Assembly: GCA_022820665.1 (NCBI GenBank)
Contig: JAJEFB010000025.1
Location: forward strand, 62,001-126,000
Direction of reading: 5' to 3'
From: Anaerolineae bacterium
Lineage (GTDB): Bacteria > Chloroflexota > Anaerolineae > Aggregatilineales > Phototrophicaceae
Length of the DNA: 64,000 nt
The position numbers and the translations under genes are program-made. Numbering within the stretch: the stretch's first letter is position 1; each line of letters begins with the position of its first letter. Below are positions 29,657 through 36,835 of the stretch, piece after piece. The notes under the pieces are model-generated. The model did not search any database and was not told the origin of the DNA. It saw only the letters and a list, made by a program, of their open reading frames with translations.

Positions 29657-29977
29657 ATGAGAGACTATGAACTCACGTTCATCGTGCGTACCCTCGCCAC
29701 CGACGAAGAAGTCAACCAAGCCATTGATCAAGTCATAAGTTATATCGAACAGGGCAATAACGGCACCGTTAACAGCGTCGATCGCAAGCTCTTTGGACGG
29801 CGTCGCCTTGCCTATGAAATTGACGGTCAGCGAGAGGGACACTACGTCGTAGTCAAAGCCGCGATCAAGGCTGAACATATCAACGAATTGGAAACCGAAC
29901 TTAAGCTCTTTGATCCGGTGCTGCGCTATTTGCTGGTCCGCGACGAGAGCAAGAAAGCGCAAGCGAAACCGCAATAG
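29657..29977 (+). CDS. rpsF: Ribosomal protein bS6
   Basis: Small-subunit protein that binds the S15/S18 platform of 16S rRNA. The MRDYELTFIVR start and VDRKLFGRRRLAYEIDGQREGHYVVVKAAI block are diagnostic. 106 aa. The ATG follows an AAAGGAAC ribosome binding site. Followed 91 bp later by rpsR; the ssb gene usually found between them is absent. Confidence 0.95.
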   Translation: MRDYELTFIVRTLATDEEVNQAIDQVISYIEQGNNGTVNSVDRKLFGRRRLAYEIDGQREGHYVVVKAAIKAEHINELETELKLFDPVLRYLLVRDESKKAQAKPQ

Positions 29978-30068
29978 CTATGACAGTTGAAAATCCAGTC
30001 TTGAGATCGCGGCGGCAAGCGTTTGATCAGCCACTTGAAACGAAATCTAGCGAAAGAGACAGAGAACT

Positions 30069-30386
30069 GTGAGCGAGCAGCAATCAAGCAACAGGAATAC
30101 AAGCGCCTCGGGTCAGAGCCAACAACGTCGTGGCGGATTTCGACGCGGCGGTTTTTCGCGCGGGCGGCCCAGGGGGAGAAGGCGTCGGGGCAAGACCACC
30201 TATTGCCCGAAGGGCAAGTGCTTCGACTACAAGGACCTGGACACTATTTCGCGCTATGTCAGCGAAAGCGGCAAGATCAAGCCGCGGCGCCAGACAGGCA
30301 ATTGCTCGCGCTGCCAACGTGAGCTCGCGCGAGAAATAAAACGCGCGCGCCACCTAGCTCTGCTGCCCTATGTCGTGGCTGACTAG
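30069..30386 (+). CDS. rpsR: Ribosomal protein bS18, zinc-binding (C+) form
   Basis: Partner of S6 in the 30S platform. The conserved part is [17 protein letters not shown] and [28 protein letters not shown]. Four cysteines (46, 51, 79, 82) form a putative zinc site, the so-called C+ version of S18. An N-terminal Gly/Arg-rich tail of about 40 residues ([20 protein letters not shown]) is longer than in most S18 proteins. GTG start at 30069; a shorter start is not obvious. No rplI follows. Confidence 0.93.
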   Translation: MSEQQSSNRNTSASGQSQQRRGGFRRGGFSRGRPRGRRRRGKTTYCPKGKCFDYKDLDTISRYVSESGKIKPRRQTGNCSRCQRELAREIKRARHLALLPYVVAD

Positions 30387-30477
30387 CCGGCTGTTCCTAA
30401 GCGTATCGGGGTGCGTAGAGAGCAGCGCGACGACGTGAATTGCCAAATAGACACCAGGTTGAGGAGTTAGCACGCTA

Positions 30478-31806
30478 ATGTCGAAGAAGACACAGACGAC
30501 GGGCTTGCCGAAGCGGCGGCGACGCCGGGCGGCGCCTGCAGCCGCCATCGACAGCGAGGCCCCGCAAAACCAGGCTGATTCCGACTACAAGAGTCGAGCT
30601 GAAAGAGAAGCGCGGCTGCAACGGCTCGCCATCCGGGTCGTCGTCGGCATCATCGCCATCCTTGCTGTTGTAGTTGCCATTGCCTTTGCGGTTGAGCAAC
30701 TCTTCATCCCCAATCAAGTGCTCGCGGTCGTGAATGGCGAAAACATCACCGTGCGGCAGTTTCGCGAAGAATACAACCTGGAACGCGCCCGCTTGCGCTT
30801 GCAACTCAATCAAATCCAGAATTCCGGATTCGATTTGCAGCAACTTGCGCAACAAGAGCCCTACCGAACCTGGATCAACGAAGTCAACGTCCCGGATCAG
30901 CTAGGACTGCGCGTGATCAATGATATGGTGGACGATCGCCTGGTCGCGCAGGAGGCCGCCGCCCGCAACATCTCCGTCAGTGGCGATGCCATAGAAAAGG
31001 AAATCCAAGATTTCTTTGGCTTCGACCCCACCGCAGTGGCGTTGATCGGCGTCGATCCAACGGAAACGCCCGAACCGACCGTCACGCCAACACCCTTCGT
31101 TTCGCCGACGCCAACCGCCATTCCAACCATGACCGCCACGCCTACCCCGGGTGAAGTTGACGAGTCCGGGCAAGAAACCGATCCAACTGTGACGCCGCAA
31201 CCCACCGTTGTTGAACCGACATTAAGCGCCGAGGACATGCGCGAGAACTTCCAGGAAAGCCAGGACAGTTATCGCTCATTCTTGTCGATTAACGGAATCG
31301 CCGATGAAACCATCGACGCCTTCTTCGAGCGAATGGCTTTGCAAGCGCTTTTGGCGGAGGACCTGGTTGGCGCGGAAGGCATGCTGCTATACGCCGACCT
31401 GCGGCATATCCTGGTTGAAACGGAAGCAGAGGCAGAATCGGCACTGGGCGCCCTGCGCGCTGGCGAGTCCTTCGCCGATTTGGCGCGCGCCATATCCACC
31501 GATCCCGGCAGCGGCGCCCGCGGCGGCGAGTTGGGCGAGACCTTCGTTGGCAATTATGTGCCGGAGTTTCGCAAAGCCATCGAAGACGCCGAAATCGGAG
31601 AACTTGTCGGGCCCGTACAAAGTGAGTTCGGCTATCATATACTGCAAGTTCGCAGCAAAGACGAGCGCGCTGACGAAGAGTTTTCTGGCCAATTGGAGCG
31701 AGCAAAACAACGGGAATTGGAGCTTTTTGTCGAGAACTTGCGCGAGCAAAAAGCCGACCAGTACGAGATATATGACAGTTGGTTGAATTACATCCCTCGC
31801 GGCTAA
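30478..31806 (+). CDS. Membrane-anchored parvulin-type peptidyl-prolyl isomerase (SurA/PrsA-like)
   Basis: Extracytoplasmic foldase, 442 aa. A basic N-terminus (RRRRR near residue 15) and one transmembrane segment (about 52-73) precede a SurA-N-like chaperone region (VNGENITVRQFREEY), a long Thr/Pro-rich insertion (about 200-245, with repeated TPTP), and a parvulin PPIase domain (about 300-395: LRHILVETEAEAESAL, GSGARGGELG, VQSEFGYHILQV). The Pro/Thr linker is unusual inside the chaperone region. ATG at 30478, 91 bp after rpsR. A terminator follows. Confidence 0.9.
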   Translation: MSKKTQTTGLPKRRRRRAAPAAAIDSEAPQNQADSDYKSRAEREARLQRLAIRVVVGIIAILAVVVAIAFAVEQLFIPNQVLAVVNGENITVRQFREEYNLERARLRLQLNQIQNSGFDLQQLAQQEPYRTWINEVNVPDQLGLRVINDMVDDRLVAQEAAARNISVSGDAIEKEIQDFFGFDPTAVALIGVDPTETPEPTVTPTPFVSPTPTAIPTMTATPTPGEVDESGQETDPTVTPQPTVVEPTLSAEDMRENFQESQDSYRSFLSINGIADETIDAFFERMALQALLAEDLVGAEGMLLYADLRHILVETEAEAESALGALRAGESFADLARAISTDPGSGARGGELGETFVGNYVPEFRKAIEDAEIGELVGPVQSEFGYHILQVRSKDERADEEFSGQLERAKQRELELFVENLREQKADQYEIYDSWLNYIPRG

Positions 31807-31847
31807 GATCTCTCCTGTTCACAACTCGGTATCCTGTCCATACGTAT

Positions 31848-31875
31848 AAGGCAGAGGGCTAAGCCCTCTGCCTTT
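31848..31875 (+). terminator. Intrinsic terminator after the foldase gene
   Basis: A 12 bp perfect stem (31848-31859 with 31863-31874), TAA loop, then a short U run (31873-31875). It separates the rpsF group from the fha/SEDS operon. Confidence 0.75.
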
Positions 31876-31924
31876 GCGTTACTCAGACATGCGAGACGAA
31901 CTATTCCTAAATCAGTGGCTCGAC

Positions 31925-31930
31925 TATAAT
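31925..31930 (+). promoter_or_regulatory. -10 element of fhaA; implies a leaderless mRNA
   Basis: Perfect TATAAT ends only six bases before the ATG at 31937, so transcription would begin at or next to the start codon. The -35 is poor. Confidence 0.5.
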
Positions 31931-31936
31931 TCGAGC

Positions 31937-32707
31937 ATGGGAAACAAGCCGCTGGACATACTGGAATCGCAACTGGAAGCCCTGATCGAAGGCGCATTCG
32001 CGCGCATTTTCCACAAGCATTTAAGCGCGCGAGATCTATCTATTCTGATTGGGCGCGCCATTGAAGATGCCGCAGCGATAAACCAGGAAGCCGATGGAAA
32101 GCTTGTTGCGCCAGACAGTTACACCATTCTTTTGCATCCAGAGACCCGAAAACAGTTCCTCCGCGAATACCCGGATCTCACCCTGCGCTTGGCGAGGCTG
32201 GTCGTCGAACAAACACGGCAATCCGGCTATCACCTGAGTCGTGAGCCCATTGTCTTTATCGAGGAAGACAATGATCTCGCCCTCCATCAGTTCAGAATTA
32301 CCGCTCAGCACCGGGACGCCGAGCGCTTCGAAACAAAAAACATGCGTCCTGTCGATAAAGCGGATTCCGCGTCGAACGAACGACGGCTGATAAGGATCAT
32401 CGGCAGGGCTGCCCCAATCGAACTGGAGAAGCCCGTCACAAACATCGGACGAGACGATGACAATGACATTGTCGTCAATGACGCCTATGTCTCGAGGCGT
32501 CACCTGCAACTGCGATTTCAAAATGGCGTCCATATCCTCTTTGACCTTAACAGCCGAGGCGGCACCTATGTCGACAACGTTTCTGTCCAGGAACATCAAT
32601 TGCGGGATGGAGACCTCATTCGCATTGGCCGTACTGAAATGGTCTATAACCGGCACGACGCTCGCCCCGACAAGGGTGGAACGACAAAAATCATAGTCCC
32701 GAAATAA
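31937..32707 (+). CDS. FhaA-like protein: DUF3662 domain plus FHA domain
   Basis: 256 aa. N-terminal DUF3662/FhaA-N region (PLDILESQLEALIEGAFARIFHKHLSARDL begins at residue 5) and a C-terminal FHA phosphothreonine-binding domain (about 150-235) with GRDDDNDIVV, SRRH (186-189) and NSRGGTYV. In mycobacteria FhaA binds phosphorylated CwlM/MurJ-type partners and controls cell-wall synthesis. The ATG at 31937 was chosen because the family starts here and the upstream start at 31874 lies inside the terminator hairpin. First gene of the operon. Confidence 0.9.
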   Translation: MGNKPLDILESQLEALIEGAFARIFHKHLSARDLSILIGRAIEDAAAINQEADGKLVAPDSYTILLHPETRKQFLREYPDLTLRLARLVVEQTRQSGYHLSREPIVFIEEDNDLALHQFRITAQHRDAERFETKNMRPVDKADSASNERRLIRIIGRAAPIELEKPVTNIGRDDDNDIVVNDAYVSRRHLQLRFQNGVHILFDLNSRGGTYVDNVSVQEHQLRDGDLIRIGRTEMVYNRHDARPDKGGTTKIIVPK

Positions 32708-32716
32708 GGCGGCATC

Positions 32717-33172
32717 GTGAGTATCGAAGTCACCGTATTCCTCTTGCGCCTGCTCAGCAGCCTGATTCTTGCGGGCTTTCTTCTGGCGCTGTTTTACCTG
32801 ATCTGGCGCAGTCTCAATCAGATGACAGACACTCTCGAAGCTGAACAGGCGCATTACGCCCGACTAGCCTCAATTGGCGACCAGAATGACGAACATCGCC
32901 CCGACAAGAGTTTCGCTCTGCTGCCGATCACGACCCTGGGCAGATCAGCGAGCAATGCCATCGTCGTCGATGACGAATATGCCAGCGCCCTCCACGCCAC
33001 GATCGTCTTGGAAGATGGCCGGTGGTGGATAGAAGACCGCGAGAGCCGCAATGGCACGCAGCTCAATGATCAAAGAATTCAGCAGCCTACAGCCCTGGCT
33101 GACGGTGATGAGATCAGTATCGGCCGCTGCAGATACAGAATGATTTTGACAAAACAACGATTTACCTCGTAA
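32717..33172 (+). CDS. FhaB-like membrane-anchored FHA protein
   Basis: 151 aa. One N-terminal transmembrane segment (about residues 6-28) and a cytoplasmic FHA domain (about 70-145: TTLGRSASNAIVVDD, SALHATIVLEDGRWWIEDRESRNGTQLN). In place of the usual SxxH there is SALH, so the phosphothreonine pocket is mostly kept. This layout is that of mycobacterial FhaB/FipA, which links Ser/Thr kinase signalling to division. GTG start 9 bp after fhaA. No kinase gene lies in the window. Confidence 0.88.
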   Translation: MSIEVTVFLLRLLSSLILAGFLLALFYLIWRSLNQMTDTLEAEQAHYARLASIGDQNDEHRPDKSFALLPITTLGRSASNAIVVDDEYASALHATIVLEDGRWWIEDRESRNGTQLNDQRIQQPTALADGDEISIGRCRYRMILTKQRFTS

Positions 33173-33225
33173 CCGTCGCGAATGGCGCGCTTGACAGGGA
33201 ATAACAAGCGAAAAGGAGTTCAGCA

Positions 33226-34113
33226 ATGGAACAAGTAAAGATCGCGGTCATCGGCGGCTCGGGACTCTACAACATGCCAAACATTACAGATGTGGTTGGC
33301 GTCGAAGTGGATACGCCCTTCGGTAATCCCAGCGGCATCATCAAGATCGGCAGCTTAAGCGGCAAACGCGTCGCCTTTCTGCCTCGTCACGGCGAGGGGC
33401 ATGTGCTTTCCCCCGCGAGCCTGCCCTATCGCGCGAATATTTTCGCCCTCAAAAAACTTGGCGCGCGTTTCATCATCGCGGTTAACGCCGTGGGCTCGCT
33501 GCGCGAAGACTTCGCCCCCGGACATATCATCGCGCCCGACCAGATCATTGACTATACGATCCACACGCGCTCCCGTTCTTTCTTTGAAACAGGCTTGGTA
33601 GCGCACATTTCAGTTGCGGACCCGATGAGCGCCTACCTGCGCGAAATTATCGCCCATGCCGTAGAAGAGGTCGGCGGCAAAGTCCATCGACGCGGCGTCT
33701 TTTTGGTAGAGGATGGACCCCGTTTTGCGACCCGCGCCGAGAGTCACTTATTCCGCGCCTGGGGTTGCGATCTTATCGGCATGACCAGCGCCCCGGAAGC
33801 CTTTCTGGCTCGCGAAGCGGAGATTGACTATGCTTCGCTGGCTCATGTCACGGACTACGACTGTTGGCGCGAGGAGGAAGAAGCGGTCACCTCGGACATG
33901 GTAATTCAGACGCTGTCAAAGAATATCGAGACTGTTAAGAGAGCGCTGGGGGTGGCGATCGCCAATATCGACGTGGATAAAATTGTCCCCGCGCACACTG
34001 CCCTCGACACAGCGCTGGCAACATCGCGCTCGGCAATGGATAAGGGGGTGATCGAGAAGCTGCGTCCGATTTTGGCTCGTGTCTTGAATCTTGATGAAAC
34101 CACAGACCGCTAG
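33226..34113 (+). CDS. mtnP: S-methyl-5'-thioadenosine phosphorylase
   Basis: Cleaves methylthioadenosine to adenine and methylthioribose-1-phosphate, the substrate of MtnA. The 295 aa protein starts VKIAVIGGSGLYNMP and has FLPRHGEGHVLSPASLPYRANIFALKKLGA, LVEDGPRFATRAES and the purine-site block IGMTSAPEAFLAREAEI. ATG with AAGGAG nine bases upstream. It is embedded between fhaB and the SEDS gene, with its last 20 bases inside the SEDS reading frame, where mycobacteria carry the phosphatase pstP. S-methyl-5'-thioinosine specificity cannot be excluded. Confidence 0.92.
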   Translation: MEQVKIAVIGGSGLYNMPNITDVVGVEVDTPFGNPSGIIKIGSLSGKRVAFLPRHGEGHVLSPASLPYRANIFALKKLGARFIIAVNAVGSLREDFAPGHIIAPDQIIDYTIHTRSRSFFETGLVAHISVADPMSAYLREIIAHAVEEVGGKVHRRGVFLVEDGPRFATRAESHLFRAWGCDLIGMTSAPEAFLAREAEIDYASLAHVTDYDCWREEEEAVTSDMVIQTLSKNIETVKRALGVAIANIDVDKIVPAHTALDTALATSRSAMDKGVIEKLRPILARVLNLDETTDR

Positions 34114-35392
34114 ACAAGCAAGCGGCTCCTCTACGCGAAGTCGACAGCAATGGCTGCTGCTTTCGCTTTCGGGAGCCTTCATCGCGACAAATACCCTGGC
34201 ACTGGCGCTAAGCGTCAGTGCTGAGCAACGTGATTGGATCGGTCTTGCCCTCTGGATTAGCTGCGCGCTGGTCGGCGGGAAGATTTTGCAGCGCTTTCTG
34301 CCGGATCGAGATCCAATTCTGTTTCCTATCGTCATGTTCCTAAGCGGCTGGGGCTTGCTGGCGATTGCGCGCTTGGCGCCGCCTTTTGCGGATCGACAAG
34401 AGATTTGGCTGCTTATCTCAACCGGGGCGATGCTGTTGGTCGCAGTATTTCCGCATGCGCTGCGCTGGATGCGTTCATACCGGTATATCATTCTGGCCGT
34501 CGCATTGGCGCTCATGCTCGCCACCATCGCATTTGGCAGCAATCCCTCGGGTTTCCCCTTTGCGCCGCGGCTCTGGCTGCGCTTTGGCACAATTTATTTT
34601 CAGCCCTCCGAGATGATGAAACTGGTCTTGGTCGCCTTCCTGGCGAGCTACCTTGGCGAAAGCGCTACGGCATTCAGAATCGCCGGCGAGGATGGCAGCG
34701 CAAACGTTCACCTGCCGCGGCTGCTGGGACCAACGGCGCTGATCTCGGCGCTTTCAGTTGTCATGCTCATTTGGCAGCGCGACCTTGGCGCCGCCATGCT
34801 GTTCTTCGTCGTATTCTTGCTCATGTTGTATTTGACAAGCGGCGACTGGCGCGTGATTGCGGGTGGCGCGGCAATGGTGATTATCGCCGGATTCCTCGCT
34901 TATCACTTGTTTGATGTCGTCCGCCTGCGCGTCGATATCTGGCTGAATCCATGGCCCGAGGCGGATAGCCGCGCCTATCAGATCGTACAGAGCTTGATGG
35001 CTTTCAGTTCAGGCGGCCTATTCGGTACGGGCTTGGGTCAAGGCTCTCCGCTCTATGTGCCGGTAGCGCACTCGGATTTCATATTTGCGGCGCTAGCCGA
35101 AGAATGGGGACTGCTTGGCGTCATCAGCGTATTGAGTTGTTTCGCCGTCTTGACGCTGCGCGGCTTGAGCATCGGGCTGCGGCATTCCACGAGCGCATTT
35201 CGCCGGCTCTTCGCGATTGGCTTGTCCACGATGCTGGCCGCTCAAGCGATCATGATCATGGGAGGCGTGCTCAAGCTCATCCCCTTAACGGGCGTTACCT
35301 TGCCCTTCTTCAGTTACGGCGGCAGTTCCTTGCTGGTCAGCTTCGTTATGATCGGCATGCTGATTCGCCTGTCTGCCGAGGCTCGCCAATGA
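34091..35392 (+). CDS. SEDS peptidoglycan glycosyltransferase (RodA/FtsW type)
   Basis: Polytopic membrane polymerase of glycan strands. The 433 aa protein has FQPSEMMKLVLVAFLA, the loop VDIWLNPWPEADSRAYQIVQSLMAFSSGGLFGTGLGQG, the proposed catalytic aspartate in VAHSDFIFAALAEEWG (Asp329), and the signature LIPLTGVTLPFFSYGGSSLL. Ten transmembrane segments are expected. Start is TTG 34091 or ATG 34094, overlapping mtnP by about 20 bp; no clear Shine-Dalgarno is seen. Its stop overlaps the pbpA start (ATGA), so the two proteins are probably made as a pair. Next to an FhaA/FhaB pair it corresponds to mycobacterial RodA. Confidence 0.93.
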   Translation: MMKPQTARQASGSSTRSRQQWLLLSLSGAFIATNTLALALSVSAEQRDWIGLALWISCALVGGKILQRFLPDRDPILFPIVMFLSGWGLLAIARLAPPFADRQEIWLLISTGAMLLVAVFPHALRWMRSYRYIILAVALALMLATIAFGSNPSGFPFAPRLWLRFGTIYFQPSEMMKLVLVAFLASYLGESATAFRIAGEDGSANVHLPRLLGPTALISALSVVMLIWQRDLGAAMLFFVVFLLMLYLTSGDWRVIAGGAAMVIIAGFLAYHLFDVVRLRVDIWLNPWPEADSRAYQIVQSLMAFSSGGLFGTGLGQGSPLYVPVAHSDFIFAALAEEWGLLGVISVLSCFAVLTLRGLSIGLRHSTSAFRRLFAIGLSTMLAAQAIMIMGGVLKLIPLTGVTLPFFSYGGSSLLVSFVMIGMLIRLSAEARQ

Positions 35393-36807
35393 TTGCGGTA
35401 CCGGCGATCAAACGCCTGATGATAGCGACGCTCTTGCTATTCGCGGCGATAGCCCTGGCAGCAACTTATTGGGCGCTTGCCGGGCGAGATAGCATTTTGC
35501 TTCGGGACGACAATCCCCGTTTGATCGAGGCCGTCGCGCGGATCCACCGCGGCAGCATTTACGACCACCAGGAACAATTGTTGGTCGAAAGCGTGGAAAG
35601 CAACAGCGGCATGAGAAGATCTTACCTCCGGTCCTCGACATACAGCCTGGTCGGCTATTACAGTTTGCGTTACGGCTCCTCCGGCGTCGAAGCCGCCTTC
35701 AACGAGGCTTTGATCGGAAGCAAATCGAGCGAAACTTTAGAAAATTATTTCCTGCGCGAGATTCTCAACCTGCCGCGAGAAGGCGCGGATCTGCGGCTCA
35801 CGCTCATGGCTGATGTACAGGACGCGCTCACACTCGCCATGCAAGACTATCGAGGCGCAGCCGTAATGATGGACTCAAAGAGCGGAGCGATTCTCGCAAT
35901 GGCCAGCTTACCCGCTTACGATCCGAATACGCTCGATGAGGACTGGGAATACCTGGTTGCCGACGAGGGCAGACCATTTTTCAACCGCGCCCTACAAGGC
36001 TTGTATCAGCCTGGTACGGCTATGACAACGCTGTGGCTGGCACAGGCGATTCAGTCCGGCTATGACCTGTCAAGACCATTCACTGAGCCAGATGCGCCGG
36101 TTGAACTCGAGCCAGGTTTGAGTTTCAAGTGCTTGCTCCAACCGCCCGGCGAAGAAATCACCCTGGTAGAAGCTTTCATTTCCGGGTGCCCCGCTCCCTT
36201 CGTCAACTACCAGGCGACGCTACCATGGGACAGCTATGCCGGGATCGTGGAGGCCTTTTCGCTGAATGAACCGAGTACCCTGGCCGGTTTCCCCGTTCCG
36301 GGCGCCGGCGCCATTGCGCCAACCGATCTCGACGACGCTGCGGAATCGGATGATTCGCGCTTGCGCGATAGTTTGGGACAAGGCGATCTGACTATGACTC
36401 CGTTGCAAATGGCCGCCATCATGTCTGCCATGGCAGGTGATGGCGCTGCGCCGACGCCCACTGTTTTGTCGGGGATTCGCCAGCCGGGGGCGGAAATATG
36501 GGAGGAGCGGAAGCCAGAACAAAGCGCTCGCATCATGTTGGCGCCCGAAACTGCCGCAAAACTTCGCACCGTGTTTCAACAGGCTTGGCGGAATATGAGT
36601 GACCAATTCACTCCGGTTGCTGACGGTATCGGCGCAAACATCGCCATGTCGAGATCGGGTGAAGAGGCGCAAATATGGCTAAATGGATTTGTGACGCCAG
36701 GCGAGAGACCGGCCGTCGCGTTTGTCGTTGTGCTGGAAAACACGGACGATATCGAAGCGCTTGTCGGGATCGGCGGAGCAGTGACCGAAGCGCTTTTGTC
36801 GTCGTGA
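35389..36807 (+). CDS. PbpA-family protein with degenerate transpeptidase motifs (pseudo-PBP)
   Basis: 472 aa, with one N-terminal transmembrane segment (about 8-28). It follows the mycobacterial PbpA plan: HRGSIYDHQEQLL, VGYYSLRYGSSGVE (89-101), a GAAVMMDSKSGAILAMASLPAYDPN strand, and SLGQGDLTMTPLQMA (328-342). The catalytic motifs are altered: YPPGSTFK becomes YQPGTAMT (206-213, Ser to Thr and Lys to Thr), SxN becomes Gly266-Cys-Pro268, and KTG becomes Arg422-Ser-Gly424. Acylation seems impossible, so it is likely a structural or regulatory partner of the SEDS protein with which it overlaps by ATGA. No frameshift or stop; selection for function seems maintained. Confidence 0.88.
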   Translation: MIAVPAIKRLMIATLLLFAAIALAATYWALAGRDSILLRDDNPRLIEAVARIHRGSIYDHQEQLLVESVESNSGMRRSYLRSSTYSLVGYYSLRYGSSGVEAAFNEALIGSKSSETLENYFLREILNLPREGADLRLTLMADVQDALTLAMQDYRGAAVMMDSKSGAILAMASLPAYDPNTLDEDWEYLVADEGRPFFNRALQGLYQPGTAMTTLWLAQAIQSGYDLSRPFTEPDAPVELEPGLSFKCLLQPPGEEITLVEAFISGCPAPFVNYQATLPWDSYAGIVEAFSLNEPSTLAGFPVPGAGAIAPTDLDDAAESDDSRLRDSLGQGDLTMTPLQMAAIMSAMAGDGAAPTPTVLSGIRQPGAEIWEERKPEQSARIMLAPETAAKLRTVFQQAWRNMSDQFTPVADGIGANIAMSRSGEEAQIWLNGFVTPGERPAVAFVVVLENTDDIEALVGIGGAVTEALLSS

Positions 36808-36835
36808 ATACAGATTCGAACTGCGACGCCCCGTC

